Source of the DNA: Candidatus Nitrosocosmicus franklandus
GTDB lineage: Archaea > Thermoproteota > Nitrososphaeria > Nitrososphaerales > Nitrososphaeraceae
Direction of reading: 5' to 3'
DNA length: 64,000 nucleotides
Assembly (NCBI RefSeq): GCF_900696045.1
Contig: NZ_LR216287.1
Location: forward strand, 2,089,854 to 2,153,853
This document shows, piece by piece, positions 27,603 to 36,893 of the stretch; position 1 is the first letter of the stretch, and each line of letters opens with the position of its first letter. Below the pieces are notes generated by a model. That model saw only the letters and a list, made by a program, of their open reading frames with translations, made no database searches and was not told the origin of the DNA. The translations under genes and the position numbers were made by a program.

Positions 27603-28124
27603 CTATTTTGGTAAGATAGTAAGATCATTCACCTTATAAGTCGTAAATTCATCAATATCCATGTTTAGAATAACATTACTACCCACTTTTTTTATTTTTG
27701 ATTTTGGAATATCATACCTCTGATCGTTATCGCCAAATATTACCATTTTATCTCTTGTTTCTTTCATTACAAAGCCCACAAAATCTTCATTTAGTATTCT
27801 CACTCCTCTACTAAGCATTGAATTAGGATGGCTCACGTGATAAGTAGCCATATCGACATTTTCAGGCAGGTGCCACTTTTTTACAATATCATCAACAGGT
27901 AATGGAGAATTTCTAGTTACAAAATATTTCTCATATATCTCCTTCATAGTTAAACCAATAAGCACATTTCTTCCAGTTGTTTTGATTTCAGATTTTGGAA
28001 CGTCAAACCTCTCGTTATTTTCTCCAAATATCACTAGATTATGATCAGTTTCTTTTACTACATGACCAATATGGGGAGCATCTAAAGCCATCACTCCTCG
28101 TTTAAAGTATTTTCCAGTTGACAT
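27603..28124 (-). CDS. Tandem PRC-barrel-like protein
   Basis: 173 residues with two copies of one domain. Copy 1 (about 8-65): KRGVMALDAPHIGHVVKETD, LVIFGENNERFDVPKSEIKT. Copy 2 (about 105-168): SRGVRILNEDFVGFVMKETR, MVIFGDNDQRYDIPKSKIKK, then a conserved FTTYKVN. Each has the short-barrel pattern V-G-x-V-K-E-T-x-x-x-x-V-I-F-G ending in (F/Y)D(V/I)PKS. A single-domain relative is 18921-19262. PRC-barrel proteins can bind RNA, metals or partner proteins; no specific role is evident. Confidence 0.65.
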   Translation of the reverse strand: MSTGKYFKRGVMALDAPHIGHVVKETDHNLVIFGENNERFDVPKSEIKTTGRNVLIGLTMKEIYEKYFVTRNSPLPVDDIVKKWHLPENVDMATYHVSHPNSMLSRGVRILNEDFVGFVMKETRDKMVIFGDNDQRYDIPKSKIKKVGSNVILNMDIDEFTTYKVNDLTILPK

Positions 28125-28367
28125 ATCATTATATACATTTTGTTCCTATTAAGGTTATCAACAAGTAACTCGTTATAAATCAACGTTAATCATCTTTTTA
28201 GATGCTTTCTTACATGATTCCTGCGTAAGTATCATAAGTCAAACCTTTACCAGTGTAGACAAATATACTACAAATACGATCCTGCAGTTATTGGCATATT
28301 CGCTTACTTCTGCCATGGTTATATACTAGTTTACCGTATATAATAGCATACTTGGCATTATTAAGGG

Positions 28368-28375
28368 TATATAAG
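28368..28375 (+). promoter_or_regulatory. TATA box that decides the next start
   Basis: TATATAAG lies about 16-23 nt before ATG 28391. It makes the ATG at 28391 a better start than the in-frame codon at 28352, which precedes the box. Confidence 0.45.
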
Positions 28376-28390
28376 AGAAATTCCACTTTT

Positions 28391-28645
28391 ATGGATATCA
28401 CACAACTGATAGAAAATCTAAGTCAATTAGGTTTAACAAATGCGCTGGAAAAATATTTTAACAAACCTATAGAGAGAGAAACCAAGAGTATCGTCGCAGG
28501 TCCGAGCTTTTTGCAATTTTTGGATAATTTATTCAAAACTCATATTACTCCAGGTGATATAATAGAACTAGAATATGGAAATAGTATTAAATATTATATG
28601 TTATCTACGACAGGTACGTGGGATGAAATTCTAAAGCTCAACTAA
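28391..28645 (+). CDS. Hypothetical small protein
   Basis: 84 residues from the ATG chosen because a TATA box sits just upstream. Helical N-terminus (DITQLIENLSQLGLTNALEK), middle SIVAGPSFLQFLDNLFK, and a beta C-terminus DIIELEYGNSIKYYML. No cysteines or membrane segment. No family recognised. Confidence 0.5.
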   Translation: MDITQLIENLSQLGLTNALEKYFNKPIERETKSIVAGPSFLQFLDNLFKTHITPGDIIELEYGNSIKYYMLSTTGTWDEILKLN

Positions 28646-28841
28646 TCTTCTTGATATATAGAGGTGTAATTTTTTTTAGTTAGAATGAAGTCAAAATCAA
28701 TCGTAAAATTAGTACATTCAATGGTTGATATACTCATGCATAGTGTCTCCTCGATAAAAGGTCATTTAATTCGTATTTGAAGATGTAACAAATTAATAGA
28801 ACATTAAAACTGGACTTGATTTTACATATCTAAACAAAATA

Positions 28842-29057
28842 GTGTTAAATGTTGCAACTCCAAATAATAGACCTCAATTTGATTCTGACATGTATAGCTT
28901 TTTTCCACATAATGGTTTGGGAAAAGGAAATTCATCTAATAAAGGGTCTTTGATAAGGTCTTACATAAGTGATTTTCCTGAAGGTGGTGGTGGTTGTGAC
29001 ATGGATCTACATTTTCCCTTAAACCCTAGCTTTGATTATTATTTGATTATGTCGTGA
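28842..29057 (+). CDS. Weak small ORF
   Basis: A 71-codon frame with a Gly-rich patch (PEGGGGCDMD). It ends just before the convergent winged-helix gene. Low support; it may be chance. Confidence 0.25.
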   Translation: MLNVATPNNRPQFDSDMYSFFPHNGLGKGNSSNKGSLIRSYISDFPEGGGGCDMDLHFPLNPSFDYYLIMS

Positions 29058-29068
29058 TATGGTCTTGA

Positions 29069-29671
29069 CTAAAAGGAATCAAAACCTCCACTGTCCATAC
29101 CACCACTAGCACCCATATCACTAAAACCACCTGTATCGCCAGTGTCAGATGCACCACCTGAATCTGAAGCTGCTCCTGCATCTTCAGATCCTGTTGCTCC
29201 TGATTCATCTACCTGTCCTTCAGTTTGAGCACTTTCAGCTGGATTCATTGCCATTCCCATAAAAGCCATCATAGATCCAAACATTACCATACTCATTATC
29301 CCAGAAAACAACATCATGGGCATCCAACTTCTATTATCGTTCATCATGCTCTGCATCTGACCTCTATCTCCGGTTTGATAGATTTGTTGAAGTCGCTGAG
29401 CTTTATTGAATAATTCTTCTTTTTTAGTTTCTAAAATTCTGGATCCTGTATCTGTCATATACAGTTCTATTTTTTTATTGCCGAAAAAACCTTTTTTTTC
29501 ATTTACATTAATCAACTTTTGAGTTCTTAAATCATTAACAATTAATTTTACCTCATCTTTCGACAACTTGGTTACATTTGCAATGCTACTTACTTTTTTC
29601 ATACCTCGAGCAATAGCGTCTAAAACCATGAAATGTTTTGGATTTTCATTAAATTCTCTATTAAAAGACAT
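29069..29671 (-). CDS. Membrane-anchored winged-helix protein with acidic Gly/Ser tail
   Basis: 200 residues. Residues 1-80 form a winged helix: FMVLDAIARGMKKVSSIANV, TKLSKDEVKLIVNDLRTQKL, then wing KKGFFGNKKIELYMTDTG. A helical linker (AQRLQQIYQTG) leads to a Met-rich hydrophobic segment (about 118-142, MLFSGIMSMVMFGSMMAFMG). The last 55 residues are Gly/Ser/Asp-rich and negatively charged. A DNA-binding domain tethered to the membrane is the simplest reading; the tail would then be extracytoplasmic or a disordered linker. Confidence 0.7.
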   Translation of the reverse strand: MSFNREFNENPKHFMVLDAIARGMKKVSSIANVTKLSKDEVKLIVNDLRTQKLINVNEKKGFFGNKKIELYMTDTGSRILETKKEELFNKAQRLQQIYQTGDRGQMQSMMNDNRSWMPMMLFSGIMSMVMFGSMMAFMGMAMNPAESAQTEGQVDESGATGSEDAGAASDSGGASDTGDTGGFSDMGASGGMDSGGFDSF

Positions 29672-30157
29672 ATTATATACAGGTTAAGATGATATTTAAA
29701 CTACCGGGGTGTTTCGATATAGTGGAGATATACTTGATAATTTATAACCTCTGAGTTCAAAATAGTAGAGTTTATTAACATACATTCACTTGTCAGTGAC
29801 CAAAACTCAATATCATTCTTCATCATACTGTGGAAAGATAAGAGCAAAAATAGACATCAGTGAAATAATTAAATTTCTGCAGGTACTAACTGTATTGAAT
29901 TTCATGTTCATTCCACCGGACCCTTATACCGTACGGGAACTTAATCCGCACGCGCCCAGACTGTTACTAAGAAGCATTCCAAATTATCATATTTTAAGCA
30001 CAAATAAGCATACTTAGGTCAAAGAATTTACTGTTTGTAAAGTGTAATAGAACCCTATTAGTTTCGGATTCTGTAAGTTAATTCTAAAAGTGCTAGAATA
30101 TTAGAGTATTGCACCTAGTTAGCAAATGCCATATATTTTTTCTATGGTATCAAAGAT
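29672..30157. other. Intergenic with repeat copy 5
   Basis: No gene seen. The end includes ATATATTTTT near 30131, about 20-27 nt ahead of the next ATG, a likely TATA element. Confidence 0.4.
29911..29955 (+). repeat. tRNA-Lys 3'-end-like repeat, copy 5
   Basis: It reads TTCCACCGGACCCTTATACC, GTACGGGAACTTAATCCGCA. Same layout as copies 3 and 4, with CCCTTATACCGTACGGG able to fold back. Confidence 0.65.
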
Positions 30158-30787
30158 ATGAATAAAACAAGAAATATTCACAACAAAAATAAAAACAAAC
30201 TCATTGTAGCATCAATCGCAATAGTGGTCGCTATGGTATTAATCACTAGCCCGTTAGTGGCTATGGATAATGACGCCTTTGCAACCAAAAAGAAGAAAGG
30301 TAATGTAGCTCAGCAAGCAATAGAGCAGTCACAAGCCTCGGTACAGAATGCCTTATGTATATCTGGAAGCGGAACATTCATGTCATGTAATAACCTTAGT
30401 TTCCAAAACCAAAAGAATACAGGAAATAACGCCTTAGCACAACAAGCAGGGAGCGGTAGTGGAAAAGGAAGCGGCAACTCTGCTGAACAAAGCATCAGCC
30501 AATCACAATCCTCTAACCAAAACAGCCAGGTAGTATCGGGCGGCGACACAATCGGCTCTGGCAACAATGTAAACGTCCAAAACCAAGAAAACTCTGGTAA
30601 CAACGCATTAGCACAACAAGGTGGAAATGGAAAAGGTGGTAACTCTGCTGAACAAAGCATCAGCCAATCACAATCCTCTAACCAAAACAGCCAGGTAGTA
30701 TCGGGCGGCGACACAATCGGCTCTGGCAACAATGTAAACGTTCAAAGCCAAACAAACAGCGGTAGCAACGCAGCAGCACAAAGCTAA
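30158..30787 (+). CDS. Secreted Gln/Asn/Ser repeat protein (curlin-like composition)
   Basis: 209 residues with a signal peptide after a basic start (about 12-35, LIVASIAIVVAMVLITSPLV). Three repeat units of about 50-55 residues follow. Each carries EQSISQSQSSNQNSQVVSGG, then GSGNNVNVQNQ and SGNNALAQQ. The first unit is more diverged and contains two Cys. Periodic Gln, Asn and Ser with short Gly turns resembles amyloid-forming curlin or other fibre proteins, but no exact family match is claimed. Likely an extracellular matrix or surface fibre component. Confidence 0.7.
   Translation: MNKTRNIHNKNKNKLIVASIAIVVAMVLITSPLVAMDNDAFATKKKKGNVAQQAIEQSQASVQNALCISGSGTFMSCNNLSFQNQKNTGNNALAQQAGSGSGKGSGNSAEQSISQSQSSNQNSQVVSGGDTIGSGNNVNVQNQENSGNNALAQQGGNGKGGNSAEQSISQSQSSNQNSQVVSGGDTIGSGNNVNVQSQTNSGSNAAAQS
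30476..30770 (+). repeat. 165-bp tandem coding repeat
   Basis: AACTCTGCTGAACAAAGC begins at 30476 and again at 30641. About 115 bp are nearly identical between units, showing recent unit duplication or gene conversion. Confidence 0.85.
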
Positions 30788-30800
30788 GTCTAAAAACTGA

Positions 30801-30815
30801 CCTATCTTTTTTTTG
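30801..30815 (+). terminator. T-rich terminator
   Basis: CTATCTTTTTTTTGA follows the stop at 30787. A T8 tract directly after a gene is the usual archaeal terminator. Confidence 0.45.
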
Positions 30816-30939
30816 AATTTGTATTTTTAATATATTGTTAGATTAATTCAAGTATGATTAATAATTTCTATTGAAATGATTATTGCTACACCACTAAGAT
30901 TTAGATCTATAATTTATAGGATAAAATTCATTTTATTAT

Positions 30940-31392
30940 ATGGCAAGTGTCAATCCAATTCCGCAAGGATTTCATTCAATAACTCCATATATAATAACCT
31001 CAGACGCCTCAAAGCTAATAGACTTTATAAAACTAGCATTTGATGCAAAAGAAATTGATAGATTTGAAACAGAAAACTCAATAATACATGCTATAGTTCA
31101 AATCGGTGACTCTAAAATTATGATATCTGATTCCAATGAAAATATGAAACCAATGTCTTGTTTTTTATATTTGTATGTTGAGAACGTGGATGAGACTTAC
31201 AAAAATGCACTAATGGCCGGTGCTACTTCAATGAGGGAACCCACGGATGAATTTTATGGAGATAGGGGTGCAGGAGTTTTGGATTTTGCAGGTAATAACT
31301 GGTATATTGCAACCCACAAGAAGGACGTTTCAAGAGAGGAACTAAAAAGGTTGGCAGAAGAACAAATGAACAAAATCCAAAATAAGGATTAA
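30940..31392 (+). CDS. VOC superfamily (glyoxalase/PhnB-like) protein
   Basis: 150 residues with two beta-alpha-beta-beta-beta modules. PQGFHSITPYIITSDASKLI and DFIKLAFDAKEIDRFE form module 1; FLYLYVENVDETYKNALMAG and DEFYGDRGAGVLDFAGNNWY form module 2. This is the PhnB/YdcI-like branch, including DRGAGVLDFAGN near the C-terminus. The usual metal ligands are only partly present, so the enzyme activity is open. A charged helical tail ends the protein. Cytoplasmic. Confidence 0.83.
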   Translation: MASVNPIPQGFHSITPYIITSDASKLIDFIKLAFDAKEIDRFETENSIIHAIVQIGDSKIMISDSNENMKPMSCFLYLYVENVDETYKNALMAGATSMREPTDEFYGDRGAGVLDFAGNNWYIATHKKDVSREELKRLAEEQMNKIQNKD

Positions 31393-31742
31393 TATTGAAA
31401 TCAGGTAGATTTCATAGATTACACAATTGCCGATATTGTTTCTTTATCAGCCTATGTTTTGGATTAATTTGGGTCTAACTTTACAACAGAAACAACATGT
31501 TTCATTAGTAACGACCATACTATGCAATAATCGAATTTCTCATTGGAAGGTGATCTACCGAAGTTGGTCAATCAATCTATAACCGTTGTTAAAGATAAGA
31601 TTAGTCGCATTAGCATACCTGACTTTTGAATCTAAATAAGATTCATGGTTTTAGGACTTGACAGGAATAATGAATTGAGAGACAGACTAAATATAAAATT
31701 TTACAAAATCAGACACAAAAGCACGTATAATACGTGATCTAA
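31393..31742. other. Intergenic between convergent genes
   Basis: No gene or repeat seen. Confidence 0.4.
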
Positions 31743-31946
31743 TCAATTCTTTAGATATTCACCGTTTGCAAATTTTCTTGCTTTTTCTATGATTTTATGA
31801 TAAACTACTATTTGTTGAAAAGCAAGACAAACTATAAAACATATCATAAAAATTACAGCCAAGACAAACGATAAGTACCCAAGAAAATTCATTAGTGCTG
31901 TAACAGTCGCAGCCAGAAGAAAAGATAGATAACTCAGGAAATTCAT
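31743..31946 (-). CDS. Small membrane protein with internal duplication
   Basis: 67 residues. NFLSYLSFLLAATVTALM is followed by NFLGYLSFVLAVIFMICF, which looks like an 18-residue hydrophobic unit copied once; a short basic tail follows. It lies 20 bp downstream of 31967-32200, so the pair is probably one operon. Confidence 0.5.
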   Translation of the reverse strand: MNFLSYLSFLLAATVTALMNFLGYLSFVLAVIFMICFIVCLAFQQIVVYHKIIEKARKFANGEYLKN

Positions 31947-31966
31947 AGAACCTCATCTATACCTTT

Positions 31967-32200
31967 CTAATTCAAATTTTCTTGCTTTTTTTCTTTATCC
32001 AATTCGGTGTTAAAGTCCTTGTCCTTATCTATAACCTTTTTAGTAAATGCTATTGTTCTTGATTTCAGTTTTTCAACTAATCTCTTTAAAATATTCTTCG
32101 ATTCATTTTTTGGTCTTTCATTTTTGGTATACTTAATAGTAATGTCAAGAAGATTTTCTCTACAGTCTTCTATCTTTTTATTATCTTGATTTTCAGTCAT
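31967..32200 (-). CDS. Small charged helical protein
   Basis: 77 residues when started at the internal Met (TENQDNKKIEDCRENLLD). Starting at 32227 would add nine residues. Very Lys/Glu-rich, predicted helical (ESKNILKRLVEKLKSRTIAF). No family recognised. It is the upstream partner of the small membrane protein. Confidence 0.5.
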   Translation of the reverse strand: MTENQDNKKIEDCRENLLDITIKYTKNERPKNESKNILKRLVEKLKSRTIAFTKKVIDKDKDFNTELDKEKKQENLN

Positions 32201-32374
32201 TACAAAATATAATGCGCAATAAAACATAAATAATCAATTGAAGGGTTACCAAACTCTAAATAAAATTATATTATCTTGATATAAAAAATCAAAAAAATTT
32301 TAATGCTAATAATAGTGAATTAAGCATCCAGATATCTTAAAGCCAAAAACACATTGTAGTAAGTAAGAATTAAT

Positions 32375-32611
32375 ATGTGTGTCACCGATAGCATATTTAT
32401 ACTATTTTGCTTCATTGTGTTTTTTTCCGATAATTTACTCATAAGATACTGTTTAGGGTATCTCTCAAAAGGATTGTATATATTACTAAATATGAATCCC
32501 CGAAAAATTTACTATTGTCTTAGAAACTATGACAATGTTAAGACATGGGTGCTTGGATATGACTCATTTTATTCTAAAAACTCAATTGCTAGAAGGTTGA
32601 CAGTTAAGTAA
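32375..32611 (+). CDS. Weak small ORF
   Basis: A 78-codon frame whose second half (NPRKIYYCLRNYDNVKTWVL, GYDSFYSKNSIARR) looks protein-like and could start at an internal Met about 117 bp before the stop. It ends immediately before the convergent receiver gene. Not recognised. Confidence 0.3.
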   Translation: MCVTDSIFILFCFIVFFSDNLLIRYCLGYLSKGLYILLNMNPRKIYYCLRNYDNVKTWVLGYDSFYSKNSIARRLTVK

Positions 32612-33061
32612 TTAGTTTTTTAGTGCTGTTACAAGCTTTGATAGTCTAAAGGGCATTGTGAGAATATCCTTATCCTCTATTCCTGCAGTTTTTAGACACT
32701 CTGCAGGCAAGTACTCTTTTGGAGTTGTTGTAACTATTAACATCTTTTGGTCTGGCTTTTCTGAGTGTATTCTCTTGGCAACATCGAGACCAGTGGGGTT
32801 ATTCAAATGGGTATCTAATACAATAGCGTTGTATGGTCTGTTCTTCCTCTTGCTATCATTAAAGTAATCTAGAGCCTCATCTCCACTATTAGCTGTTTTT
32901 ATACTCATACCTAATGAAGTCAAGTAAGTCCTAAATAGAAATAACAACTCGCTTTCAGCCTCGGCAATCAAGATCTTTACTTGCTCCAAGTCTTTTTTCA
33001 TTAGAAATTGAGCATCAATTACTTGCTTACTTTGAAGAGGACCATTTTTAATACATTTCAC
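32612..33061 (-). CDS. Stand-alone response-regulator receiver domain
   Basis: 149 residues, CheY-like. VKILIAEAESELLFLFRTYL holds the acidic pair region, YNAIVLDTHLNNPTGLDV the phospho-accepting Asp, and KMLIVTTTPKEYLP the Thr switch. At the position of the conserved Lys in the usual KP-F motif the sequence is LTMPFRL, so Lys is replaced by Met. No output domain. No kinase gene is adjacent, but a kinase fragment is seen near 52.5 kb. Confidence 0.8.
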   Translation of the reverse strand: MKCIKNGPLQSKQVIDAQFLMKKDLEQVKILIAEAESELLFLFRTYLTSLGMSIKTANSGDEALDYFNDSKRKNRPYNAIVLDTHLNNPTGLDVAKRIHSEKPDQKMLIVTTTPKEYLPAECLKTAGIEDKDILTMPFRLSKLVTALKN

Positions 33062-33433
33062 TTGTAATGGAATATTAGGGTTAACATTGTTTATATAAAT
33101 AGGTAAAAATTTACTACTTATGGTAATAGTTACAATAAATCACTAGATCCATCTTAAGCACAGAGTGACAATAATATTGGTAAATTAGGTAAGAAGTATT
33201 TATGTCTATTTGGTTAATTACGACGCAAATTCGGGAGCACTTATTGCTGGGTTGTCCTCTAGACTAGAGCGATACACTATCCCAGTATACACTGATTGTC
33301 CCTTTCTTTGACATTAGAAACTATTGAACTGTCAACGAACTCTACCTCAGTTATTTGATCCCTAGAATTGAATTGACTCGATTGTCTTTTTATCAGTTTT
33401 AAATAACTTATTGAACATCTCTAGTTATATCAA
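33062..33433. other. Intergenic with a promoter at its end
   Basis: No gene. The final 35 bp are homologous to the upstream region of 8356-8862. Confidence 0.4.
33398..33405 (+). promoter_or_regulatory. TATA box, paralogue of the box at 8320
   Basis: TTTAAATA ends 29 nt before the GTG at 33434. Spacing is identical to the paralogous locus. Confidence 0.55.
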
Positions 33434-33940
33434 GTGAAACCAATAACTCAGAAGAAAATAAACAGATTCTTCACAAAGGCTTACGAAAAGTATTATAATA
33501 CAATCTCTCTAAACAAAAATTTACTAATTTCGGGCTCAGCCGGCTTTTTATCCAGTATTATTATTGCACACTTTGTTGCAGGATTTTCTATCAGTCATGT
33601 CCTAAATTCTGCAATAACTGTTATCACAGGATTCTTGACTTACAAGGTAATTTTTGCAATTCTTTTTCATATTGACAATAAACGAGATTACACAAAGCGG
33701 TTAACTGGAAAAATCAACTTTATTGCATTAAGGAAGATATTGATTAAAATGATATTTGCTAGCACCATATTCGATACTGTCAATAACATAACAAGGTTTC
33801 TTCTCATAATACAATTGCTAAAGTTAGAATACTCTGCTATAGAAGCTGCTACGATTTCATCTCTTATTGCTTCAGTGCTTTCGTATGCAATCATTAATTT
33901 AATAGTAAAATATATCCATCTATTTACCAAGAAAAAATGA
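33434..33940 (+). CDS. Conserved four-helix membrane protein, paralogue B
   Basis: 168 residues, same length, GTG start and topology as 8356-8862. The loop FHIDNKRDYTKRLTGKINF and the segment STIFDTVNNITRFLLIIQLL are essentially unchanged. Differences cluster in helix interiors (I/V/L swaps) and at the termini, as expected under protein-level selection. Function unknown. The zinc-ribbon gene follows on the opposite strand, as in copy A. Confidence 0.78.
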   Translation: MKPITQKKINRFFTKAYEKYYNTISLNKNLLISGSAGFLSSIIIAHFVAGFSISHVLNSAITVITGFLTYKVIFAILFHIDNKRDYTKRLTGKINFIALRKILIKMIFASTIFDTVNNITRFLLIIQLLKLEYSAIEAATISSLIASVLSYAIINLIVKYIHLFTKKK

Positions 33941-34113
33941 GATAAATTTGTAATGTATTCATATCATCCTTGCTTGATATGATAGAGCATGTAAAATATA
34001 TTGCAGACATCTAGACGGCGAGGTATCGTGAAAGAAATTTACGTTACAGCGCTACTTGATCAGTTAACTCATCTCTATCGCAAAGTAGATTGATTAGCAT
34101 TAGAATTGACTTA

Positions 34114-34335
34114 CTATGCTGGCTCACCATAGAATTTTATTAGTTTCTTTCTCTTTTCAAAATCAAATTCATATCCAGGAACAGGATGTTGATACATACC
34201 TACAATTGGTTTGTCACAATGAGGACAAGTTTGATAATAAATTTCATAAGCCGATTTAATTCCTTTGGTAAAGCCTGTAATGCGTTGATAGGCGACTTGA
34301 TATTCGTTTTGACAATGGGGACAATTCATATTCAT
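34114..34335 (-). CDS. Small zinc-ribbon protein, copy 2
   Basis: 73 residues with two CPHC knuckles (MNCPHCQNEYQ and TCPHCDKPIVG) and a C-terminal FDFEKRKKLIKFYGEPA. It is more diverged from the 9032 and 41164 copies than they are from each other, so it is an older duplicate. Confidence 0.74.
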   Translation of the reverse strand: MNMNCPHCQNEYQVAYQRITGFTKGIKSAYEIYYQTCPHCDKPIVGMYQHPVPGYEFDFEKRKKLIKFYGEPA

Positions 34336-34478
34336 TAATAGTAATATAGCTATTCTCGGTAATAAACAATCATAACATTTCTTAAATCATGAATCCTTTT
34401 AGCAGCTGGTCTAATCCATTTACCCAGTATAAGAGATATTATTAATATAATATAAAATCTATTAGTGTACGATTATTA

Positions 34479-35444
34479 TTGGTAGATCTTGTATATGGAA
34501 TGGGTATAACCGATATTGTCAGAGATTTTCCTGCTCATTTTAGTATGCTCACTAAATACTTATCCATTAAGCTGTTTAAGTCAAAACCTTTTATTTATGG
34601 TTCTGCAGATATTATCAACATATGTAACCTTCACTGCTCTCATTGTTATTGGTGGAAAACTAGGAGAAACGAAAAGGACGAGTTAAGTGTAGAGGATTGG
34701 AGGAAATTAATTAAAAATACGTTTAAAAAACATCATGTTTATGTAGTTACACTTGTAGGAGGAGAACCTTTGATGCGTCAGGAGGTGGTTGAAACCTTTT
34801 GCGAAGAAATGCCTAGACGTATTTGTGTGGTAACAAATGGGACCTATCCGTTACCACGATTCAAAAATCTTTATTTTTACTGGGTTTCTCTAGATGGTAC
34901 TGAACAAATACACGATAGCATAAGAGGTAAAGGAGCATATGCAAAAACAAAGAAAAATATTTTAGACTATATAGCAGGTCCATCTAGAAATGGCAAACCC
35001 GCTTGGAAGGATATCTGGATAACTATGACTATAAATTCAATGAATTACAAGACTATAGAAGGTTTAATTGAAGAATGGAAAGGAACTATCAATAAAATTG
35101 GATTTCAGTTTCACACACCGTTTGATGATAATGATCCTCTTTGGCTTCCATTTGGAGAGAATAGAAGTAAGGTGGTTGACAAGATAATTGAATTAAGAAA
35201 AAGGTATCCTGATTTTATTATGAACACCGAAAAACAACTACAGTTAATGAAGGGAACATGGGGAGGTACAAAGACTACTCCGATTGACTGTCCTTCTTGG
35301 GCAATATTATCATTAGATCATAAAGGGAAAACAAAACATCCGTGTTGTATAGGAAGTTCTGATTCTAATGCACTTAAGCCAATATGTGAAAAATGTGGTG
35401 TAGGATGTTATTCCATTTTGGTAGCCCAGGGATTAAAGAACTAA
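34479..35444 (+). CDS. Radical SAM protein with SPASM-like C-terminal cysteines
   Basis: 321 residues. The 4Fe-4S site is CNLHCSHCYWWK (CxxxCxxC) at about 48-55. The SAM-binding region has VVTLVGGEPLMRQEVV, then YFYWVSLDGTEQIHDSIRGK. Six further Cys occur near the C-terminus (DCPSWAI, PCCIGSS, CEKCGVGCYS), suggesting a second cluster as in SPASM or twitch domains. Such enzymes modify peptides, heme or cofactors. No peptide precursor is obvious next to it. The start is a TTG; no better codon is seen close by. Confidence 0.85.
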   Translation: MVDLVYGMGITDIVRDFPAHFSMLTKYLSIKLFKSKPFIYGSADIINICNLHCSHCYWWKTRRNEKDELSVEDWRKLIKNTFKKHHVYVVTLVGGEPLMRQEVVETFCEEMPRRICVVTNGTYPLPRFKNLYFYWVSLDGTEQIHDSIRGKGAYAKTKKNILDYIAGPSRNGKPAWKDIWITMTINSMNYKTIEGLIEEWKGTINKIGFQFHTPFDDNDPLWLPFGENRSKVVDKIIELRKRYPDFIMNTEKQLQLMKGTWGGTKTTPIDCPSWAILSLDHKGKTKHPCCIGSSDSNALKPICEKCGVGCYSILVAQGLKN

Positions 35445-35573
35445 TAGCATAAAGATTAGCACAGTTAATTAGTATCATCATTCTATCCCACACCTTCCTT
35501 CCTATCTACGATTATTAAGATCTTAAAGTATTATAAATTTGATTTTTGAATTATTTATTTGGAGTTCAGCATT

Positions 35574-36893
35574 CTAATATCTATGATCCCATTTAACAAA
35601 ATCTACTCCTACCTTATCCTCAAATTGGATCTCCCATAATTCTTTGCTAGATAACAATTCTTGCAAAAATAATTCAGAATTCTTGTAATACTGGGCATTT
35701 GAATCAGAGATCCAAATTCTGTTTCGTTTATCGCTGTTATTATTTTCACTTGTCCCAAACTTTTCAAATTGCATCACATATTTTTCTTTCCAAAATCCCA
35801 TTTGAGTACTTTTAAGGTAAAATGTAGGCAGTTTGTCTTCCAACATTCTGACAATCTCTAAAGATCTATCTGGATCTATCTGTAATAACGTGACACCCCA
35901 TTCTTTATGCCATCTAAAAAAATCAGTACTTAGATCTCTAGTTTTAGAATTCTGCCAATCTTTTAAGATTAATAATTTATCAAGAACCATTATTCGTACA
36001 CTCTTAAAATCCTCATGTCTAGCCCGACGTATCATATTTGCCTGACAGCTTAAGTAAGATGTCCTTAACTGATACTCTTGAAATTTACTTGGAATAAGTA
36101 AATTGGTAGAATCATACTGCTTGGCGTCTTCAAATAACGCATGATAAAGATTTGTTATTGATTCATCAAGCAGTACTATTTCCTTACCGTTATCAATTTT
36201 CTTCTTTAACGATAACGCTTCAGATTCTAAAAATAGATCAAATGGAACTACTAAATCCGGGTTTATATCTATCCTGTCAATTAATCCTCTTTTATCTCTT
36301 GGAATATCCATATTTCCGAAACTAAATAATTCTTTACCTTTCTTGGTATTGCAATAATTGTAGACATGAACAGGTTTTCTATGTTTTACAAAGAATTCTC
36401 CAAGGTCTTGAAAGAATCGACCATCAACCATATTAAAACCGAACTGATCATGAGTTATTTTTCCATAATTTTCAATAAAGTACTTGTAGGCATTTTCATC
36501 AAGTAAAATGTGACCGTCGTCACACAGATCACACAATCTCCTAGCGAAGGTTGGACCTTTACCCCACACTGGTATACCTAGTATTGATTTAGCTGACTGT
36601 ATTTCTGCTACTTTATCTCGTGCAATACCAATTTTTAAACCAAAGCTTTGTTCTTCAGTACATTGTGGAAATTTTTCATGAATTTTCAATGCCAATTGTA
36701 AAGGTAAGATGGAATCTTTTCTAAACCAAATTATTGCCCCATCGCCAGTAAATGATGTTTGTAGTTCCCCTTCATTAGCAGTAGACAGAAAATCCTTAAT
36801 TTCTTTAAGTAAATCTTCTATATTATTTAATTGAGTGTCAACTTCAATTGATGATCCAATAATATCTATGCATAAGAAATTATAATATTCCAC
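35574..36893 (-). CDS. Adenylate/guanylate cyclase-type catalytic domain protein
   Basis: 439 residues. Residues 1 to about 175 form a class III nucleotidyl cyclase-like domain: NFLCIDIIGSSIEV (first metal Asp), LQTSFTGDGAIIWF (GDG), FGLKIGIARDKVAE and VWGKGPTFARRLCDLCDDGH. Residues 180-439 are mostly helical and unrecognised (EALSLKKKIDNGKEIVLLDE, RIMVLDKLLILKDWQNSK). Cytoplasmic. Whether it makes a cyclic nucleotide is open because the base-recognition residues were not checked. A piece of its 3' end is copied at 40495-40745. Confidence 0.75.
   Translation of the reverse strand: MEYYNFLCIDIIGSSIEVDTQLNNIEDLLKEIKDFLSTANEGELQTSFTGDGAIIWFRKDSILPLQLALKIHEKFPQCTEEQSFGLKIGIARDKVAEIQSAKSILGIPVWGKGPTFARRLCDLCDDGHILLDENAYKYFIENYGKITHDQFGFNMVDGRFFQDLGEFFVKHRKPVHVYNYCNTKKGKELFSFGNMDIPRDKRGLIDRIDINPDLVVPFDLFLESEALSLKKKIDNGKEIVLLDESITNLYHALFEDAKQYDSTNLLIPSKFQEYQLRTSYLSCQANMIRRARHEDFKSVRIMVLDKLLILKDWQNSKTRDLSTDFFRWHKEWGVTLLQIDPDRSLEIVRMLEDKLPTFYLKSTQMGFWKEKYVMQFEKFGTSENNNSDKRNRIWISDSNAQYYKNSELFLQELLSSKELWEIQFEDKVGVDFVKWDHRY

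Noticed and set aside
30310-30732. 140-codon antisense frame opposite the Gln/Asn repeat protein
   Set aside because: It is a shadow of a low-complexity repeat, rich in Trp and Cys with no domain.
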